From: Arcicella lustrica
Lineage (GTDB): Bacteria > Bacteroidota > Bacteroidia > Cytophagales > Spirosomataceae
Length of the DNA: 64,000 nucleotides
Assembly: GCF_034930985.1 (NCBI RefSeq)
Contig: NZ_JAYGIM010000003.1
Coordinates: 186,001 to 250,000, forward strand
Direction: 5' to 3'
Shown: one piece after another, positions 18,174 through 26,989 of the stretch
How the letters are laid out: every line of letters begins with the position of its first letter
Numbering within the stretch: position 1 is the first letter of the stretch
Made by a program: the position numbers and the translations under genes
The notes under the pieces: model-generated
What the model was told of the DNA's origin: nothing
Databases searched by the model: none
The model's input: the letters and a program-made list of their open reading frames with translations, nothing else

Positions 18174-18518
18174 ATGAAAAATGTAGCTTTAATTATCGAT
18201 GACGAGAAAGACACCTGTCTTTTATTAAAACATTTTCTTAAAAGAAAAGGAATTTATTCATACTATGCACTAACGCTTCAAGAAGGAATTGGAAAGGCTT
18301 TGGAAGTAAAACCAAATTGGTTATTTTTAGATAATAACTTACCTGATGGTTTTGGGATTGACCGTGTAAAAGAAATTAAATCTCTTTCACCAAATTCTAA
18401 AATTATTATGATTAGTGCGATGGGGAATTTGTTTGAGCTTGCTTCAAGTGTTGGTGCTGATTCATTCATCGAGAAACCACTCGACTTCAATAAAATTGAA
18501 AAATCAATGGCTTTATAA
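18174..18518 (+). CDS. Stand-alone receiver (CheY-like) protein
   Basis: 114 residues, slightly shorter than a usual receiver. Acidic pair DDE at 9-11, phospho-acceptor D53 in LFLDNNLPDG, switch residue in MISAMGN and Lys in IEKPLD. There is no output domain. It resembles the receiver of NtrC-type regulators more than the Rcp1-like pair nearby (it lacks their insertion). The partner kinase is unknown; the kinases at 7346-16122 are candidates. A hairpin follows immediately. Confidence 0.88.
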   Translation: MKNVALIIDDEKDTCLLLKHFLKRKGIYSYYALTLQEGIGKALEVKPNWLFLDNNLPDGFGIDRVKEIKSLSPNSKIIMISAMGNLFELASSVGADSFIEKPLDFNKIEKSMAL

Positions 18519-18550
18519 AATGGCATCGGATACCGCCATCCATGCCATTT
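18518..18550. terminator. Hairpin terminator after receiver gene
   Basis: Arms AAATGGCAT (18518-18526) and ATGCCATTT (18542-18550), extended inward by GGAT/ATCC with one bulged base. It starts at the stop codon of the receiver gene and lies between convergent genes. No long T-run follows on the plus strand. Confidence 0.55.
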
Positions 18551-18579
18551 AAAGCTATTGCTACCCATTCAAGCATTTG

Positions 18580-19686
18580 CTATTTCCACAAGCCCAAAGG
18601 AAAAGTAATTTTATTTTTTGCACTTACTAAAGTCACCGTTTGCGAAGCCAAATCGCCAACCAATAATAAGTCATTCTCGTATTGATAATCATCTGAATTT
18701 GCCAATTGTGTCTGAATTTTTTCCATCAAAGCATAAGGCGTTTTACCTTGTATATTCAAACATTGGCAAGGCTGATCTTGTTTAATTTTATTCAATTCCT
18801 GCAATAATTCTTTGGTATCTTCTGCTTTACTTTCTTTTCCTAAACTTATCATTTTATTCATCCAAGCATTATACTGTGGTCTGAAAGGTTCAAATTCAAA
18901 AACTAATTCAGGATGTTTCCTCAATAATTCTGCTCCATTTTTATACAATTGTAAATGTCCAGAATCAATAAAACCTACAAAATTCCCGCCCCAAGTAAGT
19001 CCGTAAGCTTCGGTTAAACTATCTAGTGGACGATACAATGCAAGATTGTTCGAAATTCTTTTACGACGAGTATAAATGGCTACATCTGCCGCCAAACCAA
19101 AATTGTGCATTGAAAGTGGCGTCGCTGTTCTTTTTTTACCTAAATAATGTAATTGACGGCTTGTAGAACGTAAGTCAGAAATTACTTTAATAGAACGGTG
19201 TTTTTCTTTCATAATCGCTACAATAGAATCTCTTTTTTCCAGAAAAATCTTACGTTCATCTGTCAGTAAATTTTCCCAACGATTATATAAATAATTGGGC
19301 TGTTTGACCAAAGCCCAAAGGTAAGCTTGTTCTTGCCAAGAAGTATTTAAAGTAGGAAAAGCTGTTGTTTGAAGCAATTGAGAAGCCTCCTCTCCGTCAG
19401 CCTGCAAAGCCATTGTTTGAATATTACCTGTAGCATCAGCAAAAGCTACATAAATATTTCTTGGTTTCAAGGCTTGTTTCAGTAAAGTATCGGCTAAGTA
19501 ATATGGTTGAGCTAAAGTATAAATCTTTAATTCACTAACGTGCTGGGCAGTGTCGCAAGTGAAGTCTTTCCACGAATTATCTTCAAATAAATTTGATGTT
19601 TTGTCTATCAAATTACAGGCAAATAAGGAAACAGAAGTAAAGAGTATTTTAAGTAAATTTCTAAACACTAAGGCAGATAAAATCAT
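18580..19686 (-). CDS. M15-family peptidase (DUF5715/VanY-like), lipoprotein
   Basis: 368 residues. An N-terminal hydrophobic segment ends in SLFAC, a possible lipobox with Cys24. The catalytic zinc motifs of peptidase family M15 are present: H194 and D201 in SMHNFGLAADVAIY, and a D241-x-x-H244 in FIDSGHLQL, with the supporting WGGNF just before. Such enzymes cleave peptidoglycan stem peptides (L-Ala-D-Glu or D-Ala-D-Ala type). The N-terminal 150 residues and the C-terminal 100 residues are not recognised, so the protein is longer than phage M15 endolysins. Single gene, convergent with the receiver gene. Confidence 0.82.
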   Translation of the reverse strand: MILSALVFRNLLKILFTSVSLFACNLIDKTSNLFEDNSWKDFTCDTAQHVSELKIYTLAQPYYLADTLLKQALKPRNIYVAFADATGNIQTMALQADGEEASQLLQTTAFPTLNTSWQEQAYLWALVKQPNYLYNRWENLLTDERKIFLEKRDSIVAIMKEKHRSIKVISDLRSTSRQLHYLGKKRTATPLSMHNFGLAADVAIYTRRKRISNNLALYRPLDSLTEAYGLTWGGNFVGFIDSGHLQLYKNGAELLRKHPELVFEFEPFRPQYNAWMNKMISLGKESKAEDTKELLQELNKIKQDQPCQCLNIQGKTPYALMEKIQTQLANSDDYQYENDLLLVGDLASQTVTLVSAKNKITFPLGLWK

Positions 19687-19744
19687 AAAGTATTAAGGAT
19701 TATAAATACCAAAATACAAAAAATAGCAGGGAATTCTAATGTAT

Positions 19745-20608
19745 TTAGGAATTTAGTTTTTCTCGTTGTGCCAAATATAAACCCGCAATCACAAAAGAAG
19801 TACCGATATAAGTGAAACTACTGATGGGTTCATTTAAAATAACAGCCGCATAAATAAAACCAAAAATAGGATTAAGAAAAAGCCAAAGTGAGGCTTTGAC
19901 TGGGTCTATTTTGAGGAGATATAACCACAATTGCACCGCCCCGATGGATACTGGAATAGCCAACCAAAGTACAGACATGCTAAAATTAAAATCATAAACA
20001 TTCTGTGACCAATCGGTAAAGTAATAAGTAATGGGCAACAAGAAAATCCCTCCTAACAATACTTGCCAAGCATTAATGGTAAACAATGGTAAATGCCATT
20101 CTTGCGCTGAATAATAAACTGTTCCTACAGAATAGGCAATCATACTTGCTGAAAGGATGAGTAGCCCTTCAACATTTGCATAACTTTGTTGAAAAAGTGG
20201 ATAAGTAGCAATCGCCACGCCTAAAATACCCAAGGCTAAACCCAATATTTCTGTGCGTTTTACTGAACGACCTAACCAAAAAGCAGACAAAATACTGATA
20301 ATTAATGGATTGGTCGCTACAGCCAAACTGCCGATTCCCGCAGAAACGTATTTAAGTGCTACTACAAAACAGCCTAAATAAACAGTAACATTCAAGAAAC
20401 CATAAATAGCAATTTGTTTCCATTCTTTGGCTTTTGGTAATGGATTTTTCTTGACGAGATGGCTATAAACCATCATTAATATGCCCGCCAAGAAAAATCT
20501 ACAAGTACCAATTACAAAGGGTTGAGCCGATAAAAGTCCTATTTTGGTGGCTGCCGAAGCGGAAGCCCAAAGCATCGCAAAGAATAATCCTGCTAAGAAA
20601 TTTTTCAT
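19745..20608 (-). CDS. DMT-superfamily transporter, EamA family
   Basis: 287 residues with ten predicted membrane helices arranged as two EamA repeats (about 3-135 and 150-282). The first helix has the family pattern FFAMLWASASAATKIGL and the end of the first repeat has KYVSAGIGSLAVATNPLIISILSAFWLGR. Members export amino acids or metabolites (RhaT/YdcZ superfamily); the substrate cannot be told. Single gene. Confidence 0.9.
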   Translation of the reverse strand: MKNFLAGLFFAMLWASASAATKIGLLSAQPFVIGTCRFFLAGILMMVYSHLVKKNPLPKAKEWKQIAIYGFLNVTVYLGCFVVALKYVSAGIGSLAVATNPLIISILSAFWLGRSVKRTEILGLALGILGVAIATYPLFQQSYANVEGLLILSASMIAYSVGTVYYSAQEWHLPLFTINAWQVLLGGIFLLPITYYFTDWSQNVYDFNFSMSVLWLAIPVSIGAVQLWLYLLKIDPVKASLWLFLNPIFGFIYAAVILNEPISSFTYIGTSFVIAGLYLAQREKLNS

Positions 20609-20704
20609 TTTAAACTATTAGCCTTTTCAATAATTCATCAAAATTGACAATTTTAGTTTAAAACACTGCTTTATTGATGCAAAAGGTCTATATTTTTCCA
20701 ACAA

Positions 20705-23053
20705 TTATTTACTTCCTGCTATTACTTCTTTATAACTTACTAATTGAATTCCTTTTTGAAGAATCGCTGTTCTTACTTTTTCACTGGTGAAAATCGTAGT
20801 TACATCTTGACGACCCTGTGCTACATCTTCATAACCAATATGTGAAATTGCACGGAGTTCTTCGTTATCTAAACCCGGATGTTCTACAAAAACATACGCT
20901 TTGCCGTCTTCTAGTTTATCCAACATTCCGATAAATCCTTCTATTCTTTGCTCTGTATTTTTATTGTTGAAATCAAAACCTGTGTAGGCTACTTTTAGGT
21001 CTTTCATCGAATCTACATCTACCATCGTCAATTTGTACTCTTTGGCTACTCTTCTTGCCATATCTTTTACTTCTTGGTTAAAAGCAGTACTCCCCATGTG
21101 TCCAGAAACGTGGCTTAGTCTTGGAATATACTTCAATGCCATTTCGATTTGCGCTCTTAGCTCTTTTTCAATGTCTTCTATTTTCCAATCATTATCAAGC
21201 ACTGCTTGCTTTGGATAATTATTGTTATGAAAAAGCATCGGATAAAAATATCCATCGGCATTTCTTAAGCTTTTAGCTTCTGTCAGTGGTCGCCATTTTA
21301 CATTATCCCATTCACTTGTAATGGCAAAATGCAAACCTACATCTACTCTTTTGTTTTCAGCTAATAATTTCACCGCTTCTGAAAACCAAGGCGAAGCTAC
21401 AATTACTTCTATCGAGGTTTCGATGCCTTCTTTGTACGATTTTATCAAGGCTTCATTCCCCGAATGTGCATAACCCATGTCATCACCTCTGACGATTAAT
21501 TTAGGTGCATTGGCTTTTGGCGTAAATACAATCCCTTTTGAAATGGTTCTTTTACGATTGATATTGAAAATACTTTGGAAATCTATCGAAACATTATCGC
21601 CATCAAAAGAACAGATAATTGTTTCCGTATGTGGACTTTCGATATAACGAAGTGTTAAGGCTAATGTATTTTCATCTTTCCAAGTATAGCTTCCCGCTAC
21701 TTTAAAAGCTGGAAGCCCTACCCTATTGGCTTTGGCGGCAGCTACTAAATATGGACCAAACTTGGTTGTTTCAGACAATTCCCATTTCCCTGCTCCAAAC
21801 GGAATTTGATGCGTAGCCGAATCTGTTTTGAAACTTACTTTACAAACACCATTATTGAAATCGAATTTTATATTTTCAAAACTTCTATCGCCCGTTACCA
21901 TGCCAAAAGTTTTGCCAGAAACCTTTGATTCTATACCTGAACTAACATTTTTATTAGGAATCGGTAAGGCTAAAGATGCTGATTTCTCTTTCAATTTGGC
22001 TAACATTGCAGGATTAGCGGGCAATTTCTGGTCTTTAATCGCTGGTAAAAGGTATCTCCAAAGCAAATTAAATTCTCCTTGCATATCGGGAGCTTCGGCA
22101 GTAACAATAATCACCACATCTTTTTCTGGCAATACAATGATGAACTGTCCATTTGCACCATCGCCTCTGTAACCATTATTTCTACTACGCCACATCTGAT
22201 AGCAATAGCCTTGTAGCCAATCGCTTGAGTCTTTTTTAGCTTGGGTAGCATTTGGGTCTTGCATGATTTTCATCGTACTTGCTTCTTCCACCCAAGCGGC
22301 AGGTAAAATCTGTTTCCCTTTCCACAACCCTTTTTGCAGAAACAATTGCCCGAATTTCGCCATGTCTTCTGTTTTCAAACGGATTCCCCAACCGCCAGTA
22401 TTAATGCCTTTTGGGTCAACTTCCCAGTCGATTCCCGTAATTCCCAAAGGTTCAAATAATCTTGGTTGTAAATAATCAATTACTTTTTGACCCGTTACTT
22501 TCTGCACAATTGCCGAAAGCATATAAGTAGCGGCAGAATTATACAGAAATTTTGAACCCGGTTTATTCATAATCGGAGTACGCAAAAATGCCTTTACCCA
22601 ATTTTCATTTTTAGCCCCAATTTCACCAGTTGGGTCAGTTTGATGTCCCACACTCATCGTCAACAAGTCCTTTATTTTCAATTCTGCCAAGTACGGACTT
22701 ACTTGTGTTGGCAAATCATCAGGAAAGAACGAAATCACTTTATCCTCCACCGTAATTTTCTTTTCCGATACCGCAAAACCTATCGCTGTAGCCGTAAAGC
22801 TTTTACTGACCGAATACATGGTATGTTTTAAATCATTACGATAAGGATTCCACCAAGATTCAGCCACTACTTTCCCGTGGCGAAGCATCATAAAACTATG
22901 AAATTCGTGTTTGCTTTTTGAGGCAGCCTCCAAAAAATTGATGATAGCTTCAGACGAAACGCCTTCTGCTTCAGGCGTACTTCTTGGAAGAACAACAGGC
23001 TTTTGAGCCAACAACTGAACACTAACGAAGAGGAGAATCAATATTTTTCTCAT
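20705..23053 (-). CDS. Fusion of a beta-lactamase-fold serine hydrolase and a YdjC/ChbG-type polysaccharide deacetylase
   Basis: 782 residues with a signal peptide (cleavage near LLAQ, residue 16). Residues about 20-345 form a class C beta-lactamase/esterase-type domain with nucleophile motif S81-V-S-K84 and YNSAATY. Residues about 365-505 look like a beta-rich linker domain. Residues about 510-775 match the YdjC (ChbG/HpnK) deacetylase family: LIVRGDDMGYAHSGNEAL carries the metal-binding Asp pair, VDVGLHFAITSEW a His, and VSGHMGS another His. YdjC enzymes remove N-acetyl groups from chito-oligosaccharide-like sugars. The combination suggests a periplasmic enzyme acting on cell-wall or glycan material; the substrate is not known. 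No frameshift is seen. Confidence 0.87.
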   Translation of the reverse strand: MRKILILLFVSVQLLAQKPVVLPRSTPEAEGVSSEAIINFLEAASKSKHEFHSFMMLRHGKVVAESWWNPYRNDLKHTMYSVSKSFTATAIGFAVSEKKITVEDKVISFFPDDLPTQVSPYLAELKIKDLLTMSVGHQTDPTGEIGAKNENWVKAFLRTPIMNKPGSKFLYNSAATYMLSAIVQKVTGQKVIDYLQPRLFEPLGITGIDWEVDPKGINTGGWGIRLKTEDMAKFGQLFLQKGLWKGKQILPAAWVEEASTMKIMQDPNATQAKKDSSDWLQGYCYQMWRSRNNGYRGDGANGQFIIVLPEKDVVIIVTAEAPDMQGEFNLLWRYLLPAIKDQKLPANPAMLAKLKEKSASLALPIPNKNVSSGIESKVSGKTFGMVTGDRSFENIKFDFNNGVCKVSFKTDSATHQIPFGAGKWELSETTKFGPYLVAAAKANRVGLPAFKVAGSYTWKDENTLALTLRYIESPHTETIICSFDGDNVSIDFQSIFNINRKRTISKGIVFTPKANAPKLIVRGDDMGYAHSGNEALIKSYKEGIETSIEVIVASPWFSEAVKLLAENKRVDVGLHFAITSEWDNVKWRPLTEAKSLRNADGYFYPMLFHNNNYPKQAVLDNDWKIEDIEKELRAQIEMALKYIPRLSHVSGHMGSTAFNQEVKDMARRVAKEYKLTMVDVDSMKDLKVAYTGFDFNNKNTEQRIEGFIGMLDKLEDGKAYVFVEHPGLDNEELRAISHIGYEDVAQGRQDVTTIFTSEKVRTAILQKGIQLVSYKEVIAGSK

Positions 23054-23132
23054 TACCGAAGAAGATGATTAAAGATGAAAAGCTAATTGTTTTTAAACAA
23101 ATTAAAGCTAATACTTATATCCGATAATCCTG
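23054..23132. other. Upstream region of the serine hydrolase fusion gene
   Basis: Short AT-rich stretch next to the repeats; no exact TAnnTTTG box on the minus strand. Confidence 0.3.
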
Positions 23133-23297
23133 TTCTGTAAGTTGGGTAAATACACTAAAATACTCATGGCATGACTCATTGAGTTATTTTGAGTAGGGAA
23201 AGATTCTGTCAGTCGGGTAAATACTTTAAAATACTCATGGCATGACTCATGGAGTTATTTTGAATATGGAAATATTCTCTCAGTCATGCCATGAGTG
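23133..23297. repeat. 71-bp tandem repeat: two full copies and an altered third
   Basis: Copy A spans 23133-23203 and copy B 23204-23274; matching landmarks (TTCTGT, GGGTAAATAC, TACTCATGGCATGACTCAT, GAGTTATTTT) are all exactly 71 bases apart. A third copy begins at 23275 with TTCTCTCAGTC and then switches to ATGCCATGAGT (23286-23296), the inverse complement of the core ACTCATGGCAT, so A/B and the third copy also form an inverted pair. A related pair CATGACTCA and CAGTCATGCCAT occurs at 32821-32860. No coding frame crosses it. Confidence 0.85.
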
Positions 23298-23323
23298 AAA
23301 GGGAACAATGCTTATAAAAACCG

Positions 23324-23534
23324 AACAATTCCGCAAAAAAGAGGGACATTTGATACTTAAAGAGTGAACTTTGATACTTAAAATAGGAAAGTTGGCACTA
23401 AAAACCGCAATTATCCGCAAAAAAGAAGGAAAATTTCCACTTGAAGTAGCAACATTTCCACTAAAAGGATAAAACTTTCCTCTTTTTTAATCAACTTTCC
23501 TACTAAAAGAGGAAAATTTTATCCTTTTATAACC
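23324..23534. repeat. Degenerate tandem array, about 10 units of 21 bp
   Basis: Units share a TTCC/TTGA/TTGG/ATCC anchor followed by an A-rich stretch and a GG/GA, roughly ATTTCCACTAAAAGAGGA. Anchors begin at 23329, 23350, 23371, 23392, 23413, 23435, 23456, 23477, 23497 and 23521: steps of 21, 21, 21, 21, 22, 21, 21, 20 and 24. Unit sequences differ a lot, so only the period and the anchor are conserved. It lies between two minus-strand genes (hydrolase start 23053, PLP enzyme stop 23606). Confidence 0.7.
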
Positions 23535-23605
23535 AAAATTGGTATTCTGATACGAATCATTGGTTATATCAAGCCCAATAACTAATTAAAATCTTAAACC
23601 ACCCC

Positions 23606-24775
23606 TCAAATCCCCTTCAATAATCCATCCATCAACACATCAATATCATTGGCATCGTTATAAACATGTGGGGCTAGTCGGATGGCTTCGCCTCTGAACG
23701 AGACAAATACTTTACGCTCTTGCAAAGCCTTTTGTATGGTTAGATAATCAGCTTTGGGCGGAATCCTGATACCTACCAAATGACTACTTCTGTAGGGTTT
23801 TTCATCTACCCAATAGCCTTTTTCTTGTAAAAGCTTCAAAGGTTCTTTTAACAATTCATCACAATATTGATTTATAGAATCTACCCCCCAAGTATTGATT
23901 TGGCTTAGAGCCGCCGCTAACATTGGATTCAAGATAAAATTACTTTTTTCGCCCATATTATATCTGTCAGCCATACTTCTATACTGAGTTTGGTAATTTA
24001 TCAGGTTTTTAAAATCTTCTGAACCTACTCTATTAATCCAGTTGCGTTCTAAAGGACTTCCTTCATCAAAATAAGCACCGAAATATGCCACTCCTGCCGA
24101 ATATGGACCTAAAAGCCATTTGTAACCGGGGTTGATAATGGCATCTGGTTGTACTTTTTGTACATCAAAAGGCATCGCTCCGATACTTTGCGTACCGTCT
24201 AAAACGAATAAAGCACCTACCGAACGACATTGCTTTCCGATAATTTCAGTATCAAACGAAGTGCCATCTGCCCAATGTGTTGGCGACACCACTACCAAAC
24301 AAGTATTAGTCGTAATAGCTTCTAGCAACCTTTCATTCCAGATTTTTCCACGATTTTCTAATCCTTCAGGCGGAGACACTACTTTCATGACCAAACCTTT
24401 ATCTGCACAAACTTCTTCCCAAGCATAAACATCCGAAGGGAATTCTTCACTGACCATCACAATTTCTTGTCCCGCTTGCAAATTAGGTTTTCGATAAAGA
24501 TTTTTTGCCACAATCGCCATGCCGTAAGACGATGAGGGAAGAATAACGATGCGTTCGGGTTCGGGGCAATTAATCAATGTTGAATATGCTTCTTTGACGG
24601 GTTCGGTCGTTTCAAAAAAACTTTGAGAAGTAATATACTGCGGTTGCGATTTGCGTAAAATTCCTTGAATGCCAGCTTCTTCTACCGATTTTAAATTGGG
24701 TGCCATCGTGGCACAATTGATATAATGTGTGCCTTCTTCGAGGCTAAAAAGATGTTTTTGACAGGATAAATTCAT
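23606..24775 (-). CDS. Aminotransferase class V-fold PLP enzyme (isopenicillin N epimerase/cysteine desulfurase-like)
   Basis: 389 residues. Fold-type I signatures: a small-residue turn SSSYGMAIVAKNLY that binds the PLP phosphate, VSPTHWADGTSFD, the Asp of VLDGTQSIGAMPFD that pairs with the pyridine nitrogen, and GYKWLLGPYS with the Schiff-base Lys. It begins by reading CATMAP..K, typical of the branch of class V enzymes of unknown substrate. Cysteine desulfurase, kynureninase-like or epimerase roles cannot be told apart. It is divergent from dnaG with paired promoters between them. Confidence 0.88.
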   Translation of the reverse strand: MNLSCQKHLFSLEEGTHYINCATMAPNLKSVEEAGIQGILRKSQPQYITSQSFFETTEPVKEAYSTLINCPEPERIVILPSSSYGMAIVAKNLYRKPNLQAGQEIVMVSEEFPSDVYAWEEVCADKGLVMKVVSPPEGLENRGKIWNERLLEAITTNTCLVVVSPTHWADGTSFDTEIIGKQCRSVGALFVLDGTQSIGAMPFDVQKVQPDAIINPGYKWLLGPYSAGVAYFGAYFDEGSPLERNWINRVGSEDFKNLINYQTQYRSMADRYNMGEKSNFILNPMLAAALSQINTWGVDSINQYCDELLKEPLKLLQEKGYWVDEKPYRSSHLVGIRIPPKADYLTIQKALQERKVFVSFRGEAIRLAPHVYNDANDIDVLMDGLLKGI

Positions 24776-24801
24776 GTTGCTGATGTTGATTTGAAATTGT
24801 T

Positions 24802-24835
24802 CAAAAATACAGATTCTTGACGATTTTAAATCAAA
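24802..24835 (-). promoter_or_regulatory. Predicted promoter of the PLP enzyme gene
   Basis: On the minus strand TATTTTTG (complement of 24802-24809) matches TAnnTTTG, with TTTG (complement of 24832-24835) 22 bases upstream. It predicts a leader of about 20 bases before the ATG at 24775. Confidence 0.5.
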
Positions 24836-24840
24836 AATGA

Positions 24841-24869
24841 TTTGTTCAAATCAAAAAGATGTAATTTTG
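24841..24869 (+). promoter_or_regulatory. Predicted promoter of dnaG, giving a leaderless mRNA
   Basis: TTTG at 24841-24844, 17-base spacer, TAATTTTG at 24862-24869. The -7 box ends only four bases before the ATG at 24874, so initiation 5-7 bases downstream would put the first nucleotide at or next to the start codon. Confidence 0.55.
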
Positions 24870-24873
24870 AATT

Positions 24874-26973
24874 ATGCGAATAGATGAAGCCACCATAGAA
24901 CGAATCCGACAAAGTGCTGATATTGCCGATGTAATTGGCGATTATGTTTCTTTGAAGAAAAAAGGCGCAAACCTTTGGGCTTGCTGTCCTTTTCATGGCG
25001 AAAAGTCTCCTTCCTTTTCTGTTTCGCCAGCGAAAGGAATTTATAAATGTTTTGGTTGTGGAAAAGCGGGTGATTCTATCCGTTTTATCATGGATATTGA
25101 AGGCTTGGGATATGGAGAAGCACTTCGACATTTAGCCAAAAAGTACGGCATCGAAATCCAAGAAACACAACTTTCAGACGAACAACAATTAGCCCAAAAC
25201 GAGCGTGAAAGCTTATTAATTGCTCTTAATTACGCTAAGAATTATTACCAAAATAATCTTTTTCAACACGAAGAAGGTCAGTCAATCGCTTATCCTTATT
25301 TTAAAGAAAGAGGTTTTTCAGATAAAACAATTCGTACTTTCGAATTAGGCTATAGCCTTGAAAACTGGGATGCTTTTACCAAAGAAGCCCTAAAAAATGG
25401 CTATAATTTAGATATTTTGGTGAAGGCTGGGTTGACGATTTTGAAGCAAAATGAGCAAGAAAATCCTCAGCAAAACCAAAAAACATTCGACCGTTTTAGA
25501 AATAGAGTAACATTTCCTATTCATAATGTTTCGGGAAAAGTAATTGCTTTTGGAGCAAGAATTCTGAAAAATGATAAATCACAGGCAAAGTATTTGAACT
25601 CGCCTGAAACAGAAGTTTATCATAAATCGAATGTACTTTATGGCATTTTCCAAGCCAAAAATGCTATCAGAACCAAGGATGTTTGTTATTTGGTAGAAGG
25701 TTATACGGATGTTATTTCTTTGCATCAAGCAGGAATCGAAAACGTAGTAGCGTCTTCGGGTACTTCTTTGACGATAGAACAGATTCGATTAATCGCTCGT
25801 TTCTCGCAAAACATCACCGTTTTGTATGATGGCGACCCTGCGGGAATCAAGGCATCTTTGCGAGGAATGGATATGATTTTGGAAGAAGGACTGAATGTAA
25901 AATTAGTCGTTTTTCCAGAAGGCGAAGACCCCGATAGTTATGTTCAGAAAATCGGTTCAGATGCTTTTGTAGAATATATCCACAAAAACGCCAGCGATTT
26001 TATTACTTTCAAAGCAGAATTATTCCTCAAAGAAGCGGGAAATGACCCTTTCAAAAGAGCAGAGTTAATAAAAGACATGGTGGGGAGTATTTCTAAAATC
26101 CCTGATTCTATCACAAGGTCTGTTTTCTTTCAAAAAACAGCGAGTCTAATGCAGATTGATGAAGCAATTTTAATTACTGAAAGTAACAAAATTGCCTTTG
26201 AAAGAAGTAAACAGCGAGAAAAAGACAGTCAAAGAGATGCCAATCGTCAGCGATTACAAAATGATTTACCTGCTGGCGTAACACTTAGTCAACCAACTTC
26301 GCAACCGAATGTAAATTTCGATGATTTACCAAGTTTTTCGGAAGAAGATGAATTTTCGGGTTTTCCAACAGATTTTGTTCCAAGTACAAGTACTCCAGTA
26401 TCCAACACACCTGCTAATATTCCGCCAAACACTAAAGTAACACCAACTGGAATCGCTTTGCAAGAAAGAGAATGTGTGCGACTATTGGTGAGTCATGGTG
26501 TAAAAGAAGTAGATCCGGGTGTTGCCCCAGGCGTTACTTTAATGCAATATATTTTATCAGAAATTGATGGCATGAATTTTACTACCCCAATTTATGATAA
26601 TATTTTAGCGATGTGTCGTGAGAAATTCATTCAAGGAATTGTATTAGATACTAAGTTTTTTATTGCACACAGTAATCCCATTATTCAACAAGAAGCCATC
26701 AATTTAGTTACCGAACGTTATGCCGCTTCGGAAGCTTGGTTGAAACATGAAATCATTGTACCGACAGAAGACGATAAGTTGGCAGATTTAGCTTTTCAGA
26801 ATATTTTACGCTTGAAAAAAGCATACAACGAACAGCAAATGAAGGATTTGATGCAAAAACTTGCCAAAACTTCAGATGCCGATGAACAAACACATTTGTT
26901 AGGCTTATTTATGGAAGCCAAGCAAATAGAAAAGGAAATCGCCAAAGAATTAGGAACGGTTGTAGGTAGATAG
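24874..26973 (+). CDS. dnaG: DNA primase
   Basis: 699 residues. N-terminal CHC2 zinc-binding domain with C38, H41, C59 and C62 (CCPFH ... CFGCGKAGD); catalytic TOPRIM core about 155-440 with YLVEGYTDV (acidic Glu), GTSLT and DGDPAG (metal-binding Asp pair); C-terminal helicase-binding region about 530-699. The linker 455-520 is Ser/Pro/Thr-rich and longer than usual. It makes RNA primers at replication forks with DnaB helicase. A phosphatase gene follows 16 bases later on the same strand. Confidence 0.97.
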   Translation: MRIDEATIERIRQSADIADVIGDYVSLKKKGANLWACCPFHGEKSPSFSVSPAKGIYKCFGCGKAGDSIRFIMDIEGLGYGEALRHLAKKYGIEIQETQLSDEQQLAQNERESLLIALNYAKNYYQNNLFQHEEGQSIAYPYFKERGFSDKTIRTFELGYSLENWDAFTKEALKNGYNLDILVKAGLTILKQNEQENPQQNQKTFDRFRNRVTFPIHNVSGKVIAFGARILKNDKSQAKYLNSPETEVYHKSNVLYGIFQAKNAIRTKDVCYLVEGYTDVISLHQAGIENVVASSGTSLTIEQIRLIARFSQNITVLYDGDPAGIKASLRGMDMILEEGLNVKLVVFPEGEDPDSYVQKIGSDAFVEYIHKNASDFITFKAELFLKEAGNDPFKRAELIKDMVGSISKIPDSITRSVFFQKTASLMQIDEAILITESNKIAFERSKQREKDSQRDANRQRLQNDLPAGVTLSQPTSQPNVNFDDLPSFSEEDEFSGFPTDFVPSTSTPVSNTPANIPPNTKVTPTGIALQERECVRLLVSHGVKEVDPGVAPGVTLMQYILSEIDGMNFTTPIYDNILAMCREKFIQGIVLDTKFFIAHSNPIIQQEAINLVTERYAASEAWLKHEIIVPTEDDKLADLAFQNILRLKKAYNEQQMKDLMQKLAKTSDADEQTHLLGLFMEAKQIEKEIAKELGTVVGR

Positions 26974-26989
26974 ACATTAATTAATCAAC

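Noticed and set aside
23324..23534. Possible CRISPR array
   Set aside because: Units are about 21 bases with no unique spacers between identical repeats, the units are degenerate, and no cas gene is nearby.
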